64,000 bases of DNA from Lachnospiraceae bacterium. GTDB taxonomy: Bacteria; Bacillota; Clostridia; Lachnospirales; Lachnospiraceae. The stretch covers positions 78,117 through 142,116 of the forward strand of contig CABJAV010000005.1 of assembly GCA_902363675.1 (NCBI GenBank), written 5' to 3'. The notes beneath the pieces are model-generated. The model was not told the origin of the DNA. It saw only the letters and a list, made by a program, of their open reading frames with translations, and did no database searches. Shown in pieces: positions 53,773 to 63,997 of this stretch (positions are counted from its first letter, which is position 1; every line of letters begins with the position of its first letter). Made by a program: the position numbers and the translations under genes.

Positions 53773-54864
53773 TTATTTCTTTGTGATATAACCTTGTGCT
53801 TTCAAAAGCTCCGCACACAGAACAGCTCCACCTGCGGCACCACGAACTGTGTTGTGAGATAATCCTACAAATTTCCAATCGTATACGGTATCCTCTCTCA
53901 AACGGCCAACAGAGATTCCCATTCCATTCTCGAAGTTTACATCCATACTTACCTGTGGACGATTATCCTCCTCCAGATACTGGATAAACTGCTTTGGAGC
54001 ACTTGGAAGATTTAATTTCTGCGGAACTCCACTGTAGTTCTTTAATGCTTCGATCAACTGCTCCTTAGTAGGATTCTTTTTGAATTTAACAAACACAGCT
54101 GCTGTATGTCCGTTCAATACAGGAACACGGATACACTGGCATGTAATAACCGGTGAAGTTGCAGGAACAATTTCCTTCTTTTCATCATCAACATGTCCCC
54201 AGATACGAAGTGGCTCTTTCTCAGATTTCTCTTCCTCACCACCGATGTATGGAATGATATTTCCAACCATTTCCGGCCAATCCTTGAAAGTCTTACCAGC
54301 ACCGGAAATAGCCTGATATGTAGTAGCAACTACTTCATATGGCTCGAACTCTTTCCATGCAGTAAGTACCGGAGCGTAACTCTGAATAGAACAGTTTGGC
54401 TTAACAGCTACGAAACCGCGCTTTGTGCCAAGGCGCTCCTTCTGATATTTGATTACCTCCATGTGCTGTGGGTTGATTTCTGGAACTACCATAGGTACAT
54501 CCGGTGTCCAGCGATGTGCGCTGTTGTTAGAAACAACCGGTGTTTCTGTCTTAGCGTAATCTTCCTCGATCTTCTTGATTTCTTCCTTTGTCATATCTAC
54601 AGCAGAAAATACGAAGTCAACTTCTGACGCAACTTTTTCTACTTCATTTACGTTCATAACAACGATATTCTTTACAGCCTCAGGCATTGGAGTATCCATT
54701 TTCCAACGGTCACCAACCGCCTCTGCATATGTCTTTCCTGCACTTCTCGGGCTGGCTGCAATTGTGGTAACCTCAAACCATGGGTGATTCTCTAATAAAG
54801 AGATAAATCTCTGTCCTACCATACCTGTTCCGCCAAGGATACCAACTTTTAACTTCTCGCTCAT
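53773..54864 (-). CDS. asd: Aspartate-semialdehyde dehydrogenase
   Basis: A 363-residue enzyme reducing aspartyl phosphate in the lysine, threonine and methionine pathway. Rossmann start KVGILGGTGMVGQRFISLLE, catalytic Cys in AVKPNCSIQSYAPVL, His in the SxxPxxxGxH-like region near VNFENGMGISVGRLRED. It is the archaeal/fungal-like subfamily (about 355-365 residues, RWTPDVPMVVPEINP present). It is monocistronic with a leader hairpin upstream. Confidence 0.95.
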   Translation of the reverse strand: MSEKLKVGILGGTGMVGQRFISLLENHPWFEVTTIAASPRSAGKTYAEAVGDRWKMDTPMPEAVKNIVVMNVNEVEKVASEVDFVFSAVDMTKEEIKKIEEDYAKTETPVVSNNSAHRWTPDVPMVVPEINPQHMEVIKYQKERLGTKRGFVAVKPNCSIQSYAPVLTAWKEFEPYEVVATTYQAISGAGKTFKDWPEMVGNIIPYIGGEEEKSEKEPLRIWGHVDDEKKEIVPATSPVITCQCIRVPVLNGHTAAVFVKFKKNPTKEQLIEALKNYSGVPQKLNLPSAPKQFIQYLEEDNRPQVSMDVNFENGMGISVGRLREDTVYDWKFVGLSHNTVRGAAGGAVLCAELLKAQGYITKK

Positions 54865-54896
54865 TTTACTTTAATCTCCTCTGTTTTCTTTTCATA

Positions 54897-54944
54897 CACG
54901 GACACCTGTCTCTCCCAGAAAAACTCTTTTGCATTTTGTCCGTG
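54897..54944 (-). promoter_or_regulatory. Leader hairpin of asd, no known riboswitch recognised
   Basis: CACGGACA (54937-54944 on the minus strand) and TGTCCGTG (54897-54904) close a 32-nt loop in the 5' leader, 30-80 bases before the asd start. It does not match the lysine or other amino acid riboswitches known to me, and is not a terminator. Confidence 0.45.
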
Positions 54945-55103
54945 ATTGACGAACATGTGTCTTTATAGGAAATATATTACTTGAATCTCGCATAAATTAC
55001 AAGGAACAAATTGTCTTAAATATATAAAAAATTTTATCATTTTATGTGAATTATGCACAACCCATGTCATATAGATCCTATTTTGCTCCCGTTTCGTTCC
55101 ACA

Positions 55104-56504
55104 TTATGCCTGAATGCCCTCACGCCAATTGTCCGCAAGATAAGCTTCCTCTACCGCGATCACCTGTTTCATAGCTTCCTCGCCCGGAGCTCCAATCGTC
55201 AGTCTCTTATTTACACAAGTCTCCATAGAAATTGCATCATAAATATCTTTCTCAAATACTGGAGAGAATTTTTTCAATTCTTCAAGGCTCATATCATCAA
55301 TTGGAATCTGCTTGTCAATGCAATACAGAACGATTCTTCCAATGATTCCATGTGCATCACGGAATGGCACACCATGATTTACAAGATAATCTGCTGCATC
55401 TGTTGCATTGGTAAATCCATGCGCTGCGCTTTTACGCATTACATCCTTATTAAATTTCATCGTATCGATCATACCAGTAAACAAAGCTATGCATCCCTTT
55501 GTTGTATCAATTGCATCAAAAGAAAGTTCCTTGTCTTCCTGCATATCTTTATTATATGCAAGCGGAATTCCCTTCATTGTAGTAAGCAGTGACATGAGTG
55601 CACCATACACACGTCCTGTCTTTCCACGTACAAGTTCTGCAATATCCGGATTCTTCTTCTGTGGCATAATACTGCTTCCAGTACTATAAGCATCATCAAT
55701 CTCTACAAATTTGTACTCATTGGAATTCCATATGATAACTTCCTCAGAAAAACGACTCAGATGCATCATAATGGTAGACATTGCTGAAAGATATTCAATC
55801 AGATAATCACGATCCGATACACCATCCATACTGTTTAATGTCGGTCCATAAAAGCCCATCAATTTTGCAGAATACTCACGATCCAACGGGTAGGTCGTTC
55901 CTGCAAGTGCACCTGATCCCAGCGGACAATAGTTCATTCTCTCATAAATATCATGCATGCGGGAACGATCGCGTTTGAACATTTCAAAATATGCCCCCAT
56001 ATGATGTGCCAGTGTAATCGGCTGTGCTTTCTGTAAGTGTGTAAATCCCGGCATGATTGTCTGCGTATTCTCTTTCATAATACGAAGAAGTACCTGTAAA
56101 AGTTTTTCAAGAAGTTCGTCTGTTTCAAGTACCTGCAGTCGGGTATATAAACGCATATCCAATGCCACCTGATCATTTCTGCTTCGTCCCGTATGTAACT
56201 TCTTTCCGGTATCTCCCAAACGATCAATAAGATTTGCTTCTACAAAACTGTGAATATCCTCATATTCGGATGTAATTTCGAGCTTACCACTCTCTACATC
56301 TGCCTCAATTTCTTTCAGGCATGTGATAATATCCTGCATTTCTTTTTCAGTCAGAATCCCCTGTTTTCCAAGCATGGATACATGTGCAATTGATCCCTGA
56401 ATATCCTGCTTGTAAAACTTCTGGTCAAACGAAATTGACGCATTAAAATTGTAAACCAACTGATCTGTCTCTTTGGTGAATCTTCCACCCCATAACTGAG
56501 CCAT
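55104..56504 (-). CDS. argH: Argininosuccinate lyase
   Basis: A 466-residue fumarase-superfamily enzyme cleaving argininosuccinate to arginine and fumarate. Signature [11 protein letters not shown] (flexible loop with the catalytic Ser), start [20 protein letters not shown], conserved [16 protein letters not shown] and [15 protein letters not shown]. The start at 56504 has CGAGG upstream; the longer frame is not supported. It is the last gene of a four-gene set and lies 28 bp after queH. Confidence 0.96.
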   Translation of the reverse strand: MAQLWGGRFTKETDQLVYNFNASISFDQKFYKQDIQGSIAHVSMLGKQGILTEKEMQDIITCLKEIEADVESGKLEITSEYEDIHSFVEANLIDRLGDTGKKLHTGRSRNDQVALDMRLYTRLQVLETDELLEKLLQVLLRIMKENTQTIMPGFTHLQKAQPITLAHHMGAYFEMFKRDRSRMHDIYERMNYCPLGSGALAGTTYPLDREYSAKLMGFYGPTLNSMDGVSDRDYLIEYLSAMSTIMMHLSRFSEEVIIWNSNEYKFVEIDDAYSTGSSIMPQKKNPDIAELVRGKTGRVYGALMSLLTTMKGIPLAYNKDMQEDKELSFDAIDTTKGCIALFTGMIDTMKFNKDVMRKSAAHGFTNATDAADYLVNHGVPFRDAHGIIGRIVLYCIDKQIPIDDMSLEELKKFSPVFEKDIYDAISMETCVNKRLTIGAPGEEAMKQVIAVEEAYLADNWREGIQA

Positions 56505-56532
56505 GGTAATTCCTCGCTTTCCTAAATAATAG

Positions 56533-57180
56533 TTATTCTTTATGATTATCTGCCGCAATCTGTCTATCCCGATCTCGTTTGGAATAGACGCATCCGCAGT
56601 AATACTGTCGGTACATATGATACTCTTTTGAAATTTCCGTGGATTTCTTATAGCCATCCTTCTTTTTAAAATCAGAATATAAATATTGCACAGAATACTC
56701 TTCTTCCAACTTCTTTCCGATCTCATTCAGCTTCGCTGCATTCTTGAGTGGGCTGATGGAAAGTGTTGTGGTAAAAAAATCAAAATCATGCGCTTTTGCA
56801 TATTCTGCCGCCTCCCGCAAACGCAGCTCATAACAGGCAAAACACCGTTCCCCGCCCTCCGGGATATCTTCCATCCCCTTTGCCATAGCATAAAACTTAT
56901 CTGTATCGTAGATGCCCTCAACAAATTGTACCGGATAATGTACAGGAAACTCCCGAATAAATCTCTGCTGTTCTTTTGCCCGCATATGATACTCTTCCGG
57001 CGGATATATATTCGGGTTATAATAAAATACCGTCACATAAAAGTATTCCGCAAGACATGCAATGCAATAGGAACTGCATGGTGCGCAACAACTGTGCAGC
57101 AGAAGTTTCGGAACCTTGTCCTCTCCACAGGATTGTGCAATCAGATCTTCCATTACTTTCTGGTAATTTATCGCATTCAT
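56533..57180 (-). CDS. queH: Epoxyqueuosine reductase QueH
   Basis: A 215-residue DUF208 enzyme that reduces epoxyqueuosine to queuosine in tRNA. It shows [19 protein letters not shown] (four Cys), [36 protein letters not shown] and the final [15 protein letters not shown], as in characterised QueH (iron-sulfur and metal ligands). Start overlaps the HD gene by four bases, so translation is coupled. The other queuosine genes are not in the window. Confidence 0.93.
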   Translation of the reverse strand: MNAINYQKVMEDLIAQSCGEDKVPKLLLHSCCAPCSSYCIACLAEYFYVTVFYYNPNIYPPEEYHMRAKEQQRFIREFPVHYPVQFVEGIYDTDKFYAMAKGMEDIPEGGERCFACYELRLREAAEYAKAHDFDFFTTTLSISPLKNAAKLNEIGKKLEEEYSVQYLYSDFKKKDGYKKSTEISKEYHMYRQYYCGCVYSKRDRDRQIAADNHKE

Positions 57181-57704
57181 GACTTCTCTGATTCTCCAAA
57201 AAACATTTCTTCAAAAATCCGCTTGCCGGTATCCGTGCGGAAAATGTTTTTATATGCGCTTTCGATGCCGTTGCGATTTATATCATCCTCATATAAGTTT
57301 ACAAGAAAGTCCGCTTCAATCAGCACCTGATAATCCAGACCTTCTACATTATCATATGTATGATGGTGGCCGATAAGATAGCAGATACGGTCAATGATGT
57401 AATTTTCAAAGCCAAGTTCCGAAAGCATTTTCTGTGCCACGATCGGTCCTTCCTGCTCCTGCAGCTTTCCATCGCTGCTTCCGTATTTTTCCTCTGCCGG
57501 TTTGATTCCAATGTCATGGGTATAAGCCGCTGCTTCAAGAATAAACAAAGAAGCCGCATCCATTTCTTCTCCCACGCCGATAATTCTCGCATAACTATGT
57601 ACCTTTGTAAAATGCTGAATTCTTTTTGGATCTCCGGCATAGTACGCAATCATTTTTAAAAACAAATCATCGAGCTGCTGTCTACTGTAGCTACTGTCAT
57701 CCAT
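57177..57704 (-). CDS. HD-domain phosphohydrolase
   Basis: A 175-residue HD-superfamily protein: the ligands are H at RIQHFTKVHSYARIIG, HD in AAAYTHDIGIKPAEEKYGSS and further acidic/His residues in IGHHHTYDNVEGLDYQVLIEAD (read to DxxxL). The start at 57704 follows GGAGAAAAATAAA, spacing within range. No partner domain is present, so the nucleotide substrate is unknown. It overlaps queH by four bases and lies one base after the membrane protein gene at 57706. Confidence 0.8.
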   Translation of the reverse strand: MDDSSYSRQQLDDLFLKMIAYYAGDPKRIQHFTKVHSYARIIGVGEEMDAASLFILEAAAYTHDIGIKPAEEKYGSSDGKLQEQEGPIVAQKMLSELGFENYIIDRICYLIGHHHTYDNVEGLDYQVLIEADFLVNLYEDDINRNGIESAYKNIFRTDTGKRIFEEMFFGESEKS

Positions 57705-57705
57705 T

Positions 57706-58023
57706 TTATTTTTCTCCTCTATCTGAAACCTGTAAGCATGCAGTTGCAGCAACATATACAACTGCGCACAACACAACCAAAAGAATCTTTGAACACAAAA
57801 TACCAGCGATCACTTCCGCAAGAATAACGACTCCATGTAACCATAATTCTGCATGATGAAGAAATACCGCAAGCGCCGTCTCAAGAATCACAAGCATGCA
57901 CATTGCTACAACCGGTACATGAAGCACGCATACTCCAATGAGAACCATAGCCGCCACAATAACAGCGAATGCAGCAATCGTCATTACCATTTTCTTGTCA
58001 CTTAAATTCAGGTTTTCTTTCAT
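57706..58023 (-). CDS. Small membrane protein (3-4 helices), unknown
   Basis: A 105-residue protein with hydrophobic segments at about residues 13-31 (MTIAAFAVIVAAMVLIGVCV), 36-52, 62-80 (LHGVVILAEVIAGILCSKIL) and 82-97 (LVVLCAVVYVAATACL). It is the first gene of the set leading to argH, start AAGGATAGGAAATG. No family recognised. Confidence 0.6.
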   Translation of the reverse strand: MKENLNLSDKKMVMTIAAFAVIVAAMVLIGVCVLHVPVVAMCMLVILETALAVFLHHAELWLHGVVILAEVIAGILCSKILLVVLCAVVYVAATACLQVSDRGEK

Positions 58024-58133
58024 TTCCTATCCTTTCTTTCGCTTATTATCCTTATTATAAAAGTCGCTTTGCGCAACTGACGATATTATATCAATTTTCC
58101 TTTCAAAGAACAACTGATTAATCAGAAAATATC

Positions 58134-58168
58134 AAAAAAAGCCGCTTATCAAATGATAAACGGCTGAA
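58134..58168 (-). terminator. tRNA-Thr terminator
   Basis: AGCCGTTTATC and GATAAGCGGCT pair on the minus strand around ATTT, followed by seven T, just after the tRNA 3' end. Confidence 0.85.
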
Positions 58169-58172
58169 AGAA

Positions 58173-58245
58173 AGCCAATAAGGGGATTCGAACCCCTGAC
58201 CTACGCATTACGAGTGCGTCGCTCTACCGACTGAGCCATATTGGC
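58173..58245 (-). tRNA. tRNA-Thr(CGT)
   Basis: A 73-nt cloverleaf: acceptor GCCAATA/TATTGGC, D arm GCTCAGTCGGTAGAGC, anticodon arm ACGCACTCGTAATGCGT with anticodon CGT (reads ACG, threonine), T arm AGGGGTTCGAATCCCCT, discriminator T. The CCA is not encoded. It has its own terminator. Confidence 0.95.
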
Positions 58246-58329
58246 AATTATATAGTTGCTTGTTCTCAAGCACCTAACTATTCTATCAAATCTTTTCGAT
58301 AAAATCAACCATTTTTTTCTGTAAATCTA

Positions 58330-58357
58330 TTGACTTTCCGAATTTATACGCTAGAAT
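58330..58357 (+). promoter_or_regulatory. Promoter of the polyamine operon
   Basis: TTGACT (58330-58335) and TAGAAT (58352-58357), 16 bp apart, upstream of the regulator gene and just before the repeated motif at 58378. Confidence 0.65.
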
Positions 58358-58377
58358 ATTCTATTAGGTTTATTTTT

Positions 58378-58437
58378 AGTAAACAAAAAATCAATTATTA
58401 GAATTGTAGCACAACTAATAAACCAAAAATCAACTAT
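58378..58437. promoter_or_regulatory. Two 21-bp direct repeats upstream of the polyamine regulator
   Basis: AGTAAACAAAAAATCAATTAT (58378-58398) and AATAAACCAAAAATCAACTAT (58417-58437) differ at three positions and are 39 bp apart. They lie between the promoter and the start of the regulator gene, the place of an operator for repression by roadblock. Confidence 0.65.
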
Positions 58438-58451
58438 CGGGAGGCTTTGTC

Positions 58452-58991
58452 ATGGATATCGGACATCGAATGAAAGAACTTCGTATCCAGTACGGACTTA
58501 CCCAGCAGGAACTGGCAGACCGTGCCGAATTGACAAAAGGCTTTATTTCACAATTGGAGCGAAACCAGAACTCTCCATCCATCGGAACACTGCTCGATAT
58601 TATTCAGTGCCTTGGCACAACACCGGCAGAATTCTTTACCGATGAAGAACCTGAACAGATTGTGTTTAAAGCTGAAGATTATTTTGAAAAAATCGACGAA
58701 GAAAAGAACAGCCGCATTGAATGGATTGTCCCCAATGCACAAAAAAATGCAATGGAACCTGTACGGATGACGCTTCACGCAGGCGGAACCTCGGAAGTAT
58801 ATCTTCCACACGAAGGGGAAGACTTTGGATATGTAATCAAAGGAAGCATCCGTATTACATATGGGGGCAAAACCCACACGGTACGTTCCGGAGAATCATT
58901 TTACTTCAAGGCGGGAAAGAAACATTTTCTGGAAAACACTGGGAGTCGTGACGCTATACTCATATGGGTCACCACTCCACCAAGCTTTTAA
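58452..58991 (+). CDS. XRE/cupin-type regulator of the pot operon (PuuR-like)
   Basis: A 179-residue regulator: N-terminal Cro/C1-type HTH ([20 protein letters not shown] then [20 protein letters not shown], residues 4-58) and a C-terminal cupin domain ([51 protein letters not shown]). This layout is the PuuR type that senses polyamines. It lies 41 bp before potA and is probably part of the operon; the 21-bp repeats upstream are its likely sites. Confidence 0.88.
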   Translation: MDIGHRMKELRIQYGLTQQELADRAELTKGFISQLERNQNSPSIGTLLDIIQCLGTTPAEFFTDEEPEQIVFKAEDYFEKIDEEKNSRIEWIVPNAQKNAMEPVRMTLHAGGTSEVYLPHEGEDFGYVIKGSIRITYGGKTHTVRSGESFYFKAGKKHFLENTGSRDAILIWVTTPPSF

Positions 58992-59032
58992 CCTATATAT
59001 TAAATATAATTATAACAAAGGACATAAAAACC

Positions 59033-60106
59033 ATGAGCAAACATTTAATTGATTTTATTGACATTTCAAAATCCTACGATAACAATCTCGTATTGGATGA
59101 ACTGAATCTGTATGTTCGTGAAAACGAATTTTTAACACTTCTCGGGCCATCCGGTTGTGGCAAAACAACAACGCTTCGTCTCCTGGGTGGATTCGAGACA
59201 CCTGACAAAGGAAAAATTCTTTTTGATGGTGCTGATATTACAAACATTCCGGCAAATGAACGCAAACTAAATACTGTATTTCAGAAATATTCTCTTTTCC
59301 CACATATGTCCATTGCAGAGAATATTGCATTTGGTCTGAAAATTAGCAAAAAAAGCAAAGCCTATATTAATGATAAAATTAAATATGCATTAAAGCTTGT
59401 CAATCTAGACGGATTTGAAAACCGTTCCGTGGATTCGCTTTCCGGAGGTCAGCAACAGCGTATTGCGATTGCTCGCGCTATCGTAAATGAGCCAAAAGTA
59501 CTTTTACTAGATGAACCGCTTGGCGCTTTGGATTTAAAACTTCGCCAGAGCATGCAGTATGAGCTGATTCGTCTGAAAGAAGAACTCGGCATTACTTTCG
59601 TTTATGTTACACACGATCAGGAAGAAGCACTTACCATGTCCGATACCATTGTGGTCATGAACCAGGGATACATCCAGCAGATCGGCACTCCTGAAAACAT
59701 CTACAACGAACCGGAAAACGCTTTCGTCGCTGACTTCATCGGTCACAGTAACATCATTGACGGCACCATGATTGAAGACAAACTTGTAGAAATCCTTGGT
59801 GTAAAGATGCCATGTGTCGACACTGGATTTGGAAATAACAAACCAGTTGACGTTGTCATTCGTCCGGAGGATGTCGAACTTGTCGATCCATCCGAAGGAT
59901 ATCTCGAAGGTGATGTTACTTCTCTTATTTTTAAAGGCGTACATTACGAGCTGGATGTCATGGCAAATGGATATGAGTGGCTTGTTCACACGACTAAGTT
60001 TGTACCTGTAGGAACCCATGTCGGTATCAAAGTAATTCCGTTCAACATCCAGATCATGCACAAACCGGAATCTTCTGATGAAAAGGCGGTGGAGATCGAT
60101 GAATAA
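59033..60106 (+). CDS. potA: Spermidine/putrescine ABC transporter ATP-binding protein
   Basis: A 357-residue ATPase with Walker [17 protein letters not shown] (about residue 38), Q-loop [13 protein letters not shown], signature [14 protein letters not shown], Walker [12 protein letters not shown] and H-loop [11 protein letters not shown]. The C-terminal TOBE domain (about 240-345) includes [15 protein letters not shown]. Start at 59033 follows AAAGGAC. potA and potB overlap by eight bases; the four genes are one operon with the regulator in front. Confidence 0.95.
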   Translation: MSKHLIDFIDISKSYDNNLVLDELNLYVRENEFLTLLGPSGCGKTTTLRLLGGFETPDKGKILFDGADITNIPANERKLNTVFQKYSLFPHMSIAENIAFGLKISKKSKAYINDKIKYALKLVNLDGFENRSVDSLSGGQQQRIAIARAIVNEPKVLLLDEPLGALDLKLRQSMQYELIRLKEELGITFVYVTHDQEEALTMSDTIVVMNQGYIQQIGTPENIYNEPENAFVADFIGHSNIIDGTMIEDKLVEILGVKMPCVDTGFGNNKPVDVVIRPEDVELVDPSEGYLEGDVTSLIFKGVHYELDVMANGYEWLVHTTKFVPVGTHVGIKVIPFNIQIMHKPESSDEKAVEIDE

Positions 60107-60923
60107 ATTCAAACAGCAATTTCTCACCGGTCCATACCTGATCTGGATCATCGGATTTATTGTTCTTCCTATGGTCATGATTCTGTATTACGCTTTTACA
60201 AACAGCGACGGCGGTTTTACTTTCGAATATATCGCAGCAATTACCTCTGCGACCAACCTCAGCGCCATAGGACTTTCCCTGAAACTTGGAATCATCTGTA
60301 CAGTCATCTGTCTGGTGCTCTCCTATCCACTGGCAATGATACTGAACAATATGCAAATTAAAAATCAGGGACTGGTTGTATTTATCTTTATGCTACCAAT
60401 GTGGATGAACTTCATGTTGCGTATTCTTGCGTGGAAGCTTCTCCTCTCCAAAAACGGAGTATTTAACTCCATTCTCACAACACTTGGTTTATCAAAGATA
60501 AATATAATAAACACTCCATCCGCAGTTGTTTTGGGTATGGTTTATGATTTTCTTCCATTTATGCTTCTGCCAATCTACAACTCCATGACACGAATCCGTA
60601 AGGACTGGATTGAAGCTGCAAAGGATCTTGGTGCGAACAATGTAACCATTTTCTTTAAAATTATCCTTCCACTGACCGTATCCGGTATCATCAGCGGAAT
60701 CGTAATGGTATTCGTTCCATCCCTGACGAGTTTCGCAATCTCCCAGGTACTGGGTGGCGGTCATGTTCTGCTCATCGGAAATGTCATCGAGCAGGACTTC
60801 ATGCAAGGCATGCAGTGGAATTCAGGAAGCGGGCTTTCCTTTGTCCTGATGATTTTTGTTATCGCAAGTATGGCACTCGTAAACATGTTTGATAAAGAAG
60901 GGGAGGGAACAGCAATATGGTAA
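60099..60923 (+). CDS. potB: Spermidine/putrescine ABC transporter permease
   Basis: A 274-residue permease with about six membrane helices and the EAA loop [20 protein letters not shown]. The start ATG at 60099 lies after GGTGGAG and overlaps the potA stop. It matches PotB/PotH in length and helix order, and is followed by potC with a 7-bp overlap. Confidence 0.94.
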   Translation: MNKFKQQFLTGPYLIWIIGFIVLPMVMILYYAFTNSDGGFTFEYIAAITSATNLSAIGLSLKLGIICTVICLVLSYPLAMILNNMQIKNQGLVVFIFMLPMWMNFMLRILAWKLLLSKNGVFNSILTTLGLSKINIINTPSAVVLGMVYDFLPFMLLPIYNSMTRIRKDWIEAAKDLGANNVTIFFKIILPLTVSGIISGIVMVFVPSLTSFAISQVLGGGHVLLIGNVIEQDFMQGMQWNSGSGLSFVLMIFVIASMALVNMFDKEGEGTAIW

Positions 60924-61702
60924 AGAAATGTGCCTCTCGGCTCTATATGTTTTTGATTTTTTTATTCCTTTATCTTCCGATTATTGTATTAATTGCACTT
61001 TCCTTCAATAATTCAAAGACAAAGGTCGTATGGGGCGGATTCACGTTCCACTGGTACGCAAGCTGTTTTCAGGACGAAAAAATTATGTCTGCATTTATTA
61101 CTACTCTGCAGATTACCTTTCTGTCTGCTATCATTTCCACACTGATTGGAACACTGGCAGCACTCGGAATTGCGGCCATGAAAAAAAGGAATCAGACCAT
61201 CTATCTCGGAGCTACTAATATTCCTCTGTTAAACGCAGATATCGTAACCGGTATCTCCATGATGTTACTGTTTGTAAAATTCATCGATCTCGGTTTTGTA
61301 ACCGTGCTGATTGCACATATTACATTCAGCATTCCTTACGTAATACTGAATGTACTGCCAAAATTAAAACAGGCGAATAAAAGTACCTACGAAGCAGCAC
61401 TTGATCTCGGTGCCACACCGCTCTATGCATTTTATAAAGTAACATGGCCAGAGATCCGTCCGGGTGTATTCTCTGGATTTATGATGGCAGTAACAATGTC
61501 ACTGGATGATTTCTCCATTACTTATTTTACCAAAGGAGCCGGTGTCAATACACTTTCCACTATGCTCTATACGGAATTACGAAAGGGAATTAAGCCGGAA
61601 TTATACGCGCTTTCCACAATATTATTCTTTGCGGTACTGATCATTCTCCTCATCGGAAATGTCCGACCTGGAATGAAGAAACCGCCTACAACGAAAAATT
61701 AA
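60917..61702 (+). CDS. potC: Spermidine/putrescine ABC transporter permease
   Basis: A 261-residue permease: N-terminal helix YMFLIFLFLYLPIIVLIALS, EAA loop EAALDLGATPLYAFYKVTWP and SGFMMAVTMSLDDFSITYFT near the third quarter. PotC/PotI type. Its start overlaps potB by seven bases and is preceded by GGGGAGG. Confidence 0.94.
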   Translation: MVKKCASRLYMFLIFLFLYLPIIVLIALSFNNSKTKVVWGGFTFHWYASCFQDEKIMSAFITTLQITFLSAIISTLIGTLAALGIAAMKKRNQTIYLGATNIPLLNADIVTGISMMLLFVKFIDLGFVTVLIAHITFSIPYVILNVLPKLKQANKSTYEAALDLGATPLYAFYKVTWPEIRPGVFSGFMMAVTMSLDDFSITYFTKGAGVNTLSTMLYTELRKGIKPELYALSTILFFAVLIILLIGNVRPGMKKPPTTKN

Positions 61703-61720
61703 ATCAAAAGGAGTAAAATT

Positions 61721-62794
61721 ATGAAAAGAAAGATTTTAAGCACCATCCTCATCCTCGCCTTAGCAGCAACCAGTGTTACCGCCTGTGGCAAGAGCTCCTC
61801 TGCTGACAAGAACAAGGAAACTCTTACCGTTCTAAATTATGGTAAATACATCGACGAAAATGCCGTAAAAACTTTTGAAAAAGAAACCGGTATCACTGTA
61901 AAATACGAAGAATACGAAAGTCCAGAAGAAATGTACACGAAATATAAAGCCGGTTCCATCGATTATGATGTCATCTGCTCTTCTGAGTATATGGTAGAAA
62001 AACTCATCAACGAAGGGGAAGTACAGGAAATGGATTATGCAAGTATGGAAAACTATAAAAACCTTGATCCTACGATTATTGATATGAGTTCTTCCTACGA
62101 CAAGAATCATACCTATTCCGTTCCTTATTTCTATGGAACACTTGGACTACTCTACAACAAAAACGAAGTAAATGCTTCAGCTGTAACAAGTTGGGATTGT
62201 TTGTGGGATGCTTCCTATAAGGATGAAATCATCATGGAAAATTCTGTGCGTGATACCTTTGCACCAGCATTGGTTTCTCTTGATTACTCCATCAATGAAA
62301 CGGATGAGTCTCATCTTCGTGAAGCATTGGATATTCTGAAGAAACAAAAAGATGATGGCATCGTGTACGCTTACTATGTAGATGAAACAGCTGATTCTAT
62401 GATTGCCGAGGATGCAAAGATTGCCTTATGTTACTCCGGTGAAGCTGCTCTTGCTATGAACGAGAACGAAAATCTTGCTTACTCTGTTCCAAAGGAAGGT
62501 TCTAACCTCTGGATTGATTCATGGTTCATTCCAAAGTCAGCAAAGAATACAGATGCTGCTATGAAATTTTTAAATTTTATTTGTCGCGATGATATTGCAG
62601 AAGCTAATTTCGAATATGTCCAGTATGCATCTCCAATCACATCCGTTGTAGAAAATCAAGATGCTGACGTAAAAGAAAACGAAGCGATCAACCCAAGCAG
62701 TGACACTATCAAAAACTGTGTCATTTACACCGCTTTAGATGATAATGCCAGCAAATTATATAGCACACTCTGGCAGGAACTTCTATCCAACTAA
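61721..62794 (+). CDS. potD: Spermidine/putrescine-binding lipoprotein
   Basis: A 357-residue binding protein with signal peptide and lipobox SVTAC (Cys at about 22). The mature part begins ETLTVLNYGKYIDENAVKTF, and SYDKNHTYSVPYFYGTLGLL and LWIDSWFIPKSAKNTDAAMK match PotD-type polyamine sites. It closes the pot operon with a terminator behind. The polyamine-binding Asp/Trp/Tyr residues are typical but I have not checked each. Confidence 0.93.
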   Translation: MKRKILSTILILALAATSVTACGKSSSADKNKETLTVLNYGKYIDENAVKTFEKETGITVKYEEYESPEEMYTKYKAGSIDYDVICSSEYMVEKLINEGEVQEMDYASMENYKNLDPTIIDMSSSYDKNHTYSVPYFYGTLGLLYNKNEVNASAVTSWDCLWDASYKDEIIMENSVRDTFAPALVSLDYSINETDESHLREALDILKKQKDDGIVYAYYVDETADSMIAEDAKIALCYSGEAALAMNENENLAYSVPKEGSNLWIDSWFIPKSAKNTDAAMKFLNFICRDDIAEANFEYVQYASPITSVVENQDADVKENEAINPSSDTIKNCVIYTALDDNASKLYSTLWQELLSN

Positions 62795-62860
62795 AAACAA
62801 ATAATATATACTATCTTACAGAAAAACATTGCAATTAAAATCAAAACATGGTAAAGTAAA

Positions 62861-62893
62861 TCCACGATGTTTCTACATCGTGGATTTTTCTTT
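62861..62893 (+). terminator. potD terminator
   Basis: AAATCCACGATG pairs perfectly with CATCGTGGATTT around TTTCTA, followed by TTTCTTT. Confidence 0.9.
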
Positions 62894-62967
62894 ACTCAAG
62901 TACAGTTTCGTACTATAATCCCATACATAATTTATAAATTATATACTCTCCCGGGCCAAGGAGAATT

Positions 62968-63858
62968 ATGAACTATCAGGAATTTTTAACAACGATTAAA
63001 ACACAGTTATCTCTTCGTATTGATGCCGATGCCACTTTGGACATCCGCAGATTCACGAAGAATAATGGCACGGATTTGGATGGGCTCATCATCTTTCGCC
63101 CGAACTTAAATATTTCCCCGACCATATACTTAAATCCATATTACCACCGTTACCTGCAGGGAGTTCCTATGGAAGATATCTATACCGATATTCTCATCAC
63201 TTATCAGGAACATCTGCCAAGTGAAGATATTGATGTAAGTTTCTTTACTGACTTTTCAAAAGCAAAAAAACTCGTGACTATGCGTCTGGTCAATTACAAA
63301 CAGAATGAAAAGATGCTGCAGGAAGTTCCACACTTCCGCTATCATGATCTGGCGATCATCTTTTACTGCCTGCTTCATGCCAACAAAGAAAATAACGCAC
63401 ATATACTGATTCACAATTCCCATCTGGATATCTGGAAGATCAGCAAAGAAGCGCTTTATCAGGTAGCAAAGAAAAACACGCCAAAACTTCTTCCACATCA
63501 GCTTATGCCGCTGACAGAAGTACTGCTCCAAAGTCATTATATATGCGATGAAGACATCGATAAAAATGATCCGCAAATTTATATTCTCACAAACAATTAC
63601 CGTACCAACGGTGCGACTGCTTTATTATACGAAAAACTTCTCTCGCAAATTGCGGATTCTTTCGAAAAGGACCTCCTCATTCTGCCGAGCAGTATTCATG
63701 AAGTATTAATTCTTCCAATTGACAGTATCAGCAAGTCTACACTTGATCACTATGGTACTTTCATCCGCGAGATAAACGAAACGCAACTTGCCGATGATGA
63801 AGTTCTCTCAGACCATGCTTACTATTTTCAGCGTGCTACCCAGATGATTTCATACTAA
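62968..63858 (+). CDS. DUF5688-like protein
   Basis: A 296-residue soluble protein, start supported by AAGGAG. It begins NYQEFLTTIKTQLSLRIDAD and contains IYLNPYYHRYLQGVPMEDIY, HEVLILPIDSISKSTLDHYG and the ending DHAYYFQRATQMISY, which match the DUF5688 family I know from Lachnospiraceae. No signal peptide or membrane segment. Function unknown. It stands alone after the pot operon. Confidence 0.7.
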   Translation: MNYQEFLTTIKTQLSLRIDADATLDIRRFTKNNGTDLDGLIIFRPNLNISPTIYLNPYYHRYLQGVPMEDIYTDILITYQEHLPSEDIDVSFFTDFSKAKKLVTMRLVNYKQNEKMLQEVPHFRYHDLAIIFYCLLHANKENNAHILIHNSHLDIWKISKEALYQVAKKNTPKLLPHQLMPLTEVLLQSHYICDEDIDKNDPQIYILTNNYRTNGATALLYEKLLSQIADSFEKDLLILPSSIHEVLILPIDSISKSTLDHYGTFIREINETQLADDEVLSDHAYYFQRATQMISY

Positions 63859-63873
63859 TATTTTATTAATCAG

Positions 63874-63997
63874 AACCACCGGCTGAGCCGGTGGTTTGCT
63901 CACGCCCTATAAGGGCTCGTTTCCGGCGTTTGAGTCTAAAGACTCGTTGAATCGGCCGCCAGCCGCAATACATTTACTTACCGAGCCCCTTGGGCTC
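63874..63997. repeat. Cluster of four hairpins at the window edge
   Basis: AACCACCGG-CTGAG-CCGGTGGTT (63874-63896), GCCCT-ATA-AGGGC (63904-63916), GAGTCTAAAGACTC (63932-63945) and GAGCCCCTTGGGCTC (63983-63997) lie within 125 bp. The first ends in TTTGC and probably acts as terminator of the preceding gene. Such a pile of perfect hairpins is typical of the end of an IS200/IS605-type element or a REP-like repeat; the element would continue past base 64000. Confidence 0.55.

Noticed and set aside
54897..54944. Lysine riboswitch before asd
   Set aside because: The leader is too short and lacks the conserved lysine riboswitch elements.
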